Shown here piece after piece: positions 30,878 through 34,493 of a stretch of DNA of 34,493 nucleotides. A program made the position numbers and the translations under genes. The notes under the pieces were generated by a model. It saw only the letters and a list, made by a program, of their open reading frames with translations, had not been told where the DNA came from and ran no database searches. The stretch's first letter is position 1. The number at the start of each line of letters is the position of its first letter. Origin of the DNA: a virus; the IMG/VR virus record IMGVR_UViG_3300029319_000212, positions 1-34,493 of that record. One strand, written 5' to 3'.

Positions 30878-31366
30878 ATGCAGATCAAACTTACGCCAGC
30901 AGAAATTCAAGTAGGCGCTTTCGTTGGCCTTCAACGGCACAAGTATGCCATAGAGCAAAAAATTGAGTACCCAGACGGATACGAATTCCCGTGGCAGCGT
31001 CATATTGAAGGCGCACTGGCAGAGATGGCTTTTGCCAAAATCATGACTTTGCATTGGGACGCCAAGCCGGACCAGTTTACCAAGAATGATGTTAGCGGAT
31101 GGGAAGTCCGCTGTACTGAGTACAAAACCGGCCATCTGCTTTTAAAGGATACCGACTTAGATTATTCGCCGTATGTCCTGTTAGTAGGGAAAAACGGTGA
31201 TTACGTTGTGCGTGGTTGGATTTTTGGGTTTCAGGGCAAGCTAGATAAGTATTGGGGGACACTGGGCACCCAGAATCGGCCTTGCTATCGTGTTCCACAA
31301 GACAGGCTGCGCCCAGTCCAAAGGCATGACGATTTTCTTAACAGCTCATACAAGGAGTCCGCATGA
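30878..31366 (+). CDS. PD-(D/E)XK nuclease-like phage protein
   Basis: 162 aa. Recognisable features: a helix with HIEGALAEMAFAKIM (43-57), then KNDVSGWEVRCTEYKTGHLLLKD. The E44/E49 helix, D70-V followed by W-E-V-R (E75, R77 in place of E-x-K), and the later strand with YVLLVG give the core of a PD-(D/E)XK fold. Phage proteins with this arrangement are widespread and usually annotated as hypothetical or nuclease-like. E-x-R instead of E-x-K makes activity uncertain. It ends with KESA-stop, whose DNA is the ribosome site of the next gene; ATGA overlap. Confidence 0.65.
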   Translation: MQIKLTPAEIQVGAFVGLQRHKYAIEQKIEYPDGYEFPWQRHIEGALAEMAFAKIMTLHWDAKPDQFTKNDVSGWEVRCTEYKTGHLLLKDTDLDYSPYVLLVGKNGDYVVRGWIFGFQGKLDKYWGTLGTQNRPCYRVPQDRLRPVQRHDDFLNSSYKESA

Positions 31367-32160
31367 GCAACCTTACTGACTGGGGACTACCCAAAGATTA
31401 TGTCAATCCAAGCAAGATTGGCCCTTACTTGAAACTAGATCCGGCGAACAAGCTGGGAGTCCGTTTGCGGATACTTGGTTCATTTAAAGATCCAAGGCTG
31501 GCAATTCGTGGCTTTGAAGGCTGGGAGTACACCATTGATGATGTGACCGGCCAGGAAATAAAGCGACCACACCGCGTACCGATGTCCAACCGCAACGATC
31601 TGGTCCGCGCAGGCCGTGAAGAGATTAAACACTTTTGGGCGCTGGCTATCTACAACTACACCTTGGACTGTGTGCAGTGCTGGCAGATCAACCAGTCTAC
31701 CATTCAAACTAGGATTGAAGACCTAGTTGAAATACATGGTGCGCCCAACGGCTACGACTTGCAGGCTATCCGCACTGGCACCACTAAAAAAGACACAAAG
31801 TATGTAATTGAAAAAATAGAACCGAAAGGCGATGAGCATTTGGCAATCAATGCCCTAGAAGAGTCTACAATCGACCTTAGACAGCTTTTTGTTGGCGGGG
31901 ACGTCATGACACCCTTGGAAGAAAAAGACAGTGACAGCGATTATGGAAAGCCTAGCAGGGCAAAACGCGATGACCTAGTGCCTTTTGAGTTAATCCGCAA
32001 TCAGATTGAAGCGGCACAGACTTTCAAAGAATTAGATGACGCTCTGATGTTGAAGAAATCCTACGTTGAACGCGGTGAAATACCAAAGTCAGAACAGATG
32101 CGTCTGAAGTCGATTGAAGCCAAGGTCAAGGAGCGCCTGTCTGACGAAGAAGTGGCTTAG
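31363..32160 (+). CDS. Probable single-stranded DNA-binding protein
   Basis: 265 aa, coupled to the previous gene and preceded by AAGGAG (31352-31357). The centre (about 85-150) alternates beta strands with aromatic residues: KHFWALAIYNY, VQCWQINQSTIQTRIEDLV, a NGYDLQAIRTGTT-x-KDT-x-Y loop, KYVIE and I-x-P-KGDEH. This is the pattern of phage OB-fold ssDNA-binding proteins that protect replication and recombination intermediates. The C-terminal 60 residues are helical and acidic, as is usual for protein recruitment. Neighbours (origin/initiator, RusA) agree. The exact family is inferred from pattern. Confidence 0.6.
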   Translation: MSNLTDWGLPKDYVNPSKIGPYLKLDPANKLGVRLRILGSFKDPRLAIRGFEGWEYTIDDVTGQEIKRPHRVPMSNRNDLVRAGREEIKHFWALAIYNYTLDCVQCWQINQSTIQTRIEDLVEIHGAPNGYDLQAIRTGTTKKDTKYVIEKIEPKGDEHLAINALEESTIDLRQLFVGGDVMTPLEEKDSDSDYGKPSRAKRDDLVPFELIRNQIEAAQTFKELDDALMLKKSYVERGEIPKSEQMRLKSIEAKVKERLSDEEVA

Positions 32161-32162
32161 TC

Positions 32163-33038
32163 ATGATTCACAAGCAAGTCCCTGAAGGGCAGCGCTACAC
32201 GCAGATCAGCAATGAAGTCCTGCAATCAGACCATCTTAGCCTGCTTGCCAAGGGCTTGCTTGCCGTATTGCTTTCACATCCACCTAACTTCAAGGTCACC
32301 GCTGACTGGATTCACCGCCACTGTGATGAAGGTCGGTTGCGTGTCCGCAAAGTCCTAGCCGAACTACAAGAAGCGGGCTACCTGGAAAAGCGTTCTGAAC
32401 GCAACGATAAAGGCCATGTCACTGAGTGGGTCTGGGACGTTAACCAGGGAGATAAAATGATCCGAACCATAGACGAAATTACAGAGCCAGAAAGTCCAGA
32501 TGTCCAGAAGGTCGTTTCTGGTCAAGTAGGTCCAGATGTCCAGAAGTCAACTTCTGGTCAAGTTACACCTTATAATGAAAAACAAACTAATAAAGAAAAA
32601 GTAAACCAAAAAGAAAGAACAAAACAGACGCCGTTACCGGCTTGGTTGTCTGAAGAGCTTTGGGAAGATTTCAAGGAACACCGAAAGTTACTTCGAAAAC
32701 CGCTTACGCCGTTAGCCGCAACGCGAATCCTGAAAACGCTGAACCAAGTAGCGGCTGACTATTCAGAAGCCGAAGCACGACAGTGCTTGGATACTTCGAT
32801 AGCCAACGGCTGGCTGGGCGTGTTCCCGCCCAGAACTCAGAACGAAACGTCACCACGCTACCAGAGCGCTGATGAAAAGAACCAATCTGTTTTAGACGCA
32901 TTTTTGAAGGGAGATGCCAATGGCAAGCAGGGAAACGATAGTCCAAGTGCTGACCGAGTTTTCAGCCAGCACCGGAAGGACGATACCAAGCGAGCTGCCC
33001 TTAGTCTGGTTGCGGGACTACAAAGACGTACCGGATGA
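32163..33038 (+). CDS. Replication initiator-like winged-helix protein
   Basis: 291 aa. Residues 25-85 form a winged helix (LSLLAKGLLAVLLSHPPNFKV, WIHRHCDEGRLRVRKVLAELQEAGYLEKR, then a wing with VWDV), as in phage replication O-like and plasmid initiator proteins. A flexible linker (115-155) contains a duplicated 12-aa unit PDVQK-x-x-SGQV and a Lys/Asn/Thr-rich part. The DNA there forms the candidate origin. The C-terminal domain (160-225: LWEDFKEHRKLLRKPLTPLAATRIL) is the segment seen in DnaD/O-like initiators before helicase loading. The gene order initiator then small loader-like gene parallels lambda O-P. It overlaps the next gene by 119 bases. Confidence 0.72.
   Translation: MIHKQVPEGQRYTQISNEVLQSDHLSLLAKGLLAVLLSHPPNFKVTADWIHRHCDEGRLRVRKVLAELQEAGYLEKRSERNDKGHVTEWVWDVNQGDKMIRTIDEITEPESPDVQKVVSGQVGPDVQKSTSGQVTPYNEKQTNKEKVNQKERTKQTPLPAWLSEELWEDFKEHRKLLRKPLTPLAATRILKTLNQVAADYSEAEARQCLDTSIANGWLGVFPPRTQNETSPRYQSADEKNQSVLDAFLKGDANGKQGNDSPSADRVFSQHRKDDTKRAALSLVAGLQRRTG
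32487..32628. other. ori: Candidate replication origin inside the initiator gene
   Basis: Two 36-bp units (32494-32529 and 32530 to about 32563) each hold a dyad: CCAGAA...TTCTGG (32504-32521, 6-bp spacer) and CCAGAAG-TCAA-CTTCTGG (32540-32557, perfect 7-bp arms). Two further CCAGA half-sites precede each other at 32487 and 32496. Directly after comes an A-rich, strand-biased tract (32568-32628) with almost no G/C, like a DNA-unwinding element. Iterons plus an A/T tract within the initiator gene is the layout of lambda ori in gene O. Confidence 0.6.
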
Positions 33039-33366
33039 CGCCTTCGTCGCAGGCATGACCGCGCTTCTGCACAGCACTACGGAACGGCAGTTCCCGATGA
33101 AAGGCCAGTTCCTGGAAGCGCTACAGACTACGCGCTTTCGGCACTACCGCTTGGGTAGCAGCGCACAGAGCAACACCGACGCCACCACACACCAGCGCCC
33201 TGAACTGATTGATCCAGAAACCACCAAGCAAAAGCGACAGGCTTTTTTTAGCCGCTTGCGAGAGCAAGCCAAGACCAAGAGCGCCAGCAGTGGTGTGCGT
33301 CACCACGACGATCCACGCTACCAGGCGCTGCTGGAGCTGGGCGAACAACTTGCCAAATCTTGCTGA
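32920..33366 (+). CDS. Possible helicase-loader-like replication protein
   Basis: 148 aa. The start at 32920 is preferred over ATG 32914 because GGGAG (32909-32913) sits six bases before it and only touches 32914. The first half contains W-L-R-D-Y-K-D-V-PDDAFVAGMTAL and then a QFPMKGQFLEAL motif. This resembles the W...L...D...F-x-x-A....FPP...E arrangement of small phage loader or loader-interacting proteins. The second half is basic and flexible with a C-terminal YQALLELGEQLA helix. No Walker motif is present, so it would not be a DnaC-type ATPase. The gene lies between the initiator (119-base overlap) and RusA (one-base overlap). Confidence 0.5.
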   Translation: MASRETIVQVLTEFSASTGRTIPSELPLVWLRDYKDVPDDAFVAGMTALLHSTTERQFPMKGQFLEALQTTRFRHYRLGSSAQSNTDATTHQRPELIDPETTKQKRQAFFSRLREQAKTKSASSGVRHHDDPRYQALLELGEQLAKSC

Positions 33367-33779
33367 TGTTGGAGTCAGCCACCTACGTTTTCCAAGTCCC
33401 ACCACAGACCGCGCCGCGCATGACACGCCGTGATCGCTGGAAGAAACGGCCTTGTGTTCAGCGCTACTTCGCCTATCGCGATCAGTTGCGCGCTAAAGCC
33501 GTCGAGTATGGCATCACGCTCCCGAACGCTTTCACCGTCACGTTTTACATGGCTATGCCGAAATCATGGAGCAAGAAGAAGAAAGCCGCGCATGTTGGCA
33601 AGCCGTGCCAGTCGAAACCAGACCTAGACAACGTTCTAAAGGGCTTCATGGATGCGCTGCGGACTAACGATGCTAGCGTTTACGCCGTGAGCGCTTCGAA
33701 GTTTTGGAGCGAGCAGCCTGGCGTCGTTCTAAGCGTTCGCGTGCCTTCGCCCGCTTGGCGGCCAAAGTGGGCGGTATGA
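33366..33779 (+). CDS. rusA: RusA-like Holliday junction resolvase
   Basis: 137 aa from ATG 33366, which shares one base with the previous TGA. It carries the RusA family core: a basic strand-turn, then YMAMPKSWSKKKK (61-73), KPDLDNVLKGFMDAL (84-98, catalytic D86 and D88) and NDASVYAV (101-108, third acidic position D102). It ends with a strand-rich VVLSVRVP segment. RusA resolves four-way junctions as a dimer, which helps remove branches before packaging. Its 3' end overlaps the opposite-strand XRE gene by 107 bases, so antisense interference is possible. Confidence 0.9.
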   Translation: MLESATYVFQVPPQTAPRMTRRDRWKKRPCVQRYFAYRDQLRAKAVEYGITLPNAFTVTFYMAMPKSWSKKKKAAHVGKPCQSKPDLDNVLKGFMDALRTNDASVYAVSASKFWSEQPGVVLSVRVPSPAWRPKWAV

Positions 33780-33978
33780 GCATTTCCTGCAGGATGCTGA
33801 CTGGTGCGTCGGGTGGTAGGCTGTGGATCGAATACAAGAGCGCTACCTGGTGCAGCGTGCGGTCTGCTACTTCCAGGTGCGAACACTCTTGCAGGCTGAT
33901 ATGAGTCTCTGAAACGCTCAACAGTTCCGCCAGTTCCTTTTGCGTCAACTGCATGGCTGTACGCCAGGTGCGCATCAT
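33673..33978 (-). CDS. XRE-family regulator, convergent with rusA
   Basis: 101 aa from ATG 33978 (33975 also possible). A TTG at 34029 would add 17 residues without a better ribosome site. Residues 5-45 hold a clear helix-turn-helix: LTQKELAELLSVSETHISLQE followed by a recognition-like helix. The C-terminal 40 residues are very basic (RAKARERLERRQAARSKTSKRSRRKR-type). It is the only leftward gene here besides the lysogeny genes and faces a 400-bp control region before the terminase operon. It may repress late or early transcription, or its own promoter. The tail-to-tail overlap with rusA is unusual. Confidence 0.78.
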   Translation of the reverse strand: MMRTWRTAMQLTQKELAELLSVSETHISLQECSHLEVADRTLHQVALLYSIHSLPPDAPVSILQEMLIPPTLAAKRAKARERLERRQAARSKTSKRSRRKR

Positions 33979-34029
33979 ATCGGCGCGGATTGCAGTATTT
34001 AATGCGTTTCGTGGCGGAAGACCGGTCAA

Positions 34030-34314
34030 GGCAGGTAAATGCTAGGGTTGTTGTGATTTTCACACAGCCGAAAAGCGGTCATATGTTCGCCCGCCGCCAA
34101 AATATTATCAGCGCCAGCCCAGTATTTATGCAGGTTTGCGCTTGCTATGAGTTCCATATCCAATATTATCGAACATATAGCGCGGTCCTACTTAGCCCGA
34201 TTTTGTCAGGCCGTGGGCACAAAACGCGGCGTCGCTGCTAGGTAGGTCTATCACCTCCCCCAAACGGGCCGGATTTGAACGTCGCCCACTTCGCTGGCCT
34301 TTGTTAGCCCACCG
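34030..34314. promoter_or_regulatory. Control region between XRE regulator and terminase operon
   Basis: No gene seen. A rightward promoter candidate is TTGCTA (34142-34147), 16-bp spacer, TATTAT (34164-34169). Operator-like repeats surround it: ATATGTTCG (34081-34089) inverted with CGAACATAT (34170-34178), a related GTTCCATAT (34151-34159), and the direct repeat AATATTATC (34101-34109, 34162-34170). The site at 34170 would cover the transcription start, so binding there should repress. Downstream, GTGGGC (34213-34218) pairs with GCCCAC at 34284 or 34307, so the leader RNA can fold in alternatives. Confidence 0.5.
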
Positions 34315-34376
34315 CATAAGCCGAATCAGCAAACCGCTTGTGTTCTTTGCGGCTGCGTGTTTGGTTCTGGCTTATG
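34315..34376 (+). other. Leader stem-loop before the terminase operon
   Basis: CATAAGCC (34315-34322) pairs perfectly with GGCTTATG (34369-34376). Inside, CAAAC (34330-34334) pairs with GTTTG (34359-34363) and CGC (34335-34337) with GCG (34349-34351). The right base overlaps the GGAG ribosome site (34376-34379) of the small terminase, whose ATG is at 34387. Folding could therefore control translation or, as in HK022 put sites, transcription. Confidence 0.45.
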
Positions 34377-34386
34377 GAGTTACCAC

Positions 34387-34493
34387 ATGCCTAGACGTAG
34401 CGCAAGCAGTGCGCAGAGTAAGACAATCCAGCCGATAGGCCAGAGCAAGATCGAAGGCGACTTTTTGCGCATAGCGATGGGCCCAGGCACGCT
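34387..34493 (+). CDS. terS: Terminase small subunit, 5' part
   Basis: ATG at 34387 with GGAG at 34376-34379. The 35 complete codons run off the window and continue at base 78, because the last 77 bases equal bases 1-77 in the same frame. The N-terminus starts MPRRSASSAQSK, a short basic/serine-rich arm. See the entry at base 1 for the whole protein. Confidence 0.72.
   Translation, partial: MPRRSASSAQSKTIQPIGQSKIEGDFLRIAMGPGT
34417..34493. repeat. Terminal direct repeat, right copy (77 bp)
   Basis: Identical to bases 1-77. It shows that the contig is circular or circularly permuted and complete at 34,416 bp. Confidence 0.95.

Noticed and set aside
32914-32922. ATG at 32914 as start of the loader-like gene
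   Set aside because: It touches the GGGAG ribosome site; the ATG at 32920 has normal spacing.
33680-34063. Alternative leftward frame overlapping the XRE gene
   Set aside because: It lacks any motif, while the other frame has a clear helix-turn-helix.
34266-34300. tRNA T-arm-like sequence (GTTCAAATCC on the minus strand)
   Set aside because: The B-box-like string is present, but the flanking bases do not form the T-stem and there is no anticodon arm or CCA end.

Overview
The window is one complete, circular-mapping genome of a temperate tailed phage with a podovirus (T7-like) virion. Bases 1-77 are repeated exactly at 34417-34493, so the unit is 34,416 bp and the small terminase gene runs across the join. 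A 77-base overlap is what a de Bruijn assembler with k=77 leaves on a circular contig, so it need not be a physical end. The host is probably a Gram-negative bacterium. This rests on T7-type ejection proteins, a small secreted lysis-region protein, an M15 peptidase endolysin and a CAU tRNA fragment at the attachment site. The sequence does not name the host.

Layout. (1) 1-4785: packaging region. Small and large terminase genes are separated by a dense set of overlapping genes: a short conserved phage protein, a PAPS-reductase-like PP-loop protein, very basic peptides of 51-87 aa, and a protein resembling transglycosylases of the TGT/DpdA fold. (2) 4769-24585: head and tail. This holds a tyrosine-rich coiled-coil protein, a GNAT-like protein, portal, Bbp19-like protein, scaffold, capsid, probable decoration protein, tail tubular proteins A and B, four internal virion (ejection) proteins and a T7-type tail fibre. 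(3) 24587-26675: more A/T-rich tail accessory genes and a lysis cassette (membrane protein, secreted protein, M15 endolysin, second small membrane protein). (4) 26676-28587: lysogeny module with attP (tRNA-Met-like core and five repeated 9-bp arm-type sites), leftward integrase, leftward CI-like repressor and a divergent control region. (5) 28588-33779: rightward early genes. These are a Cro-like protein, zinc-finger proteins including one with five tandem modules, a PD-(D/E)XK-like protein, a probable ssDNA-binding protein, a replication initiator with a lambda-like origin inside its gene, a possible helicase loader and a RusA resolvase. (6) 33673-34386: a second, leftward XRE regulator and a 350-bp control region leading back to the terminase.

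How it works together. Most rightward genes overlap by 1-8 bases at stop/start codons, so they are translationally coupled in long operons. No RNA polymerase, DNA polymerase or recognisable N/Q antiterminator is present, so host transcription and replication machinery must be used. Three non-coding stretches, each closed by a perfect 8-bp helix (29041-29123, 30732-30860, 34315-34376), lie at operon leaders or gene boundaries and may be RNA regulators.

Most worth following up: the structured leaders, a 19-bp palindromic DNA element repeated in two different reading frames inside a zinc-finger gene, an 11-G tract inside the likely integrase promoter, the candidate origin, and the possible DNA-modification genes between the terminase subunits.
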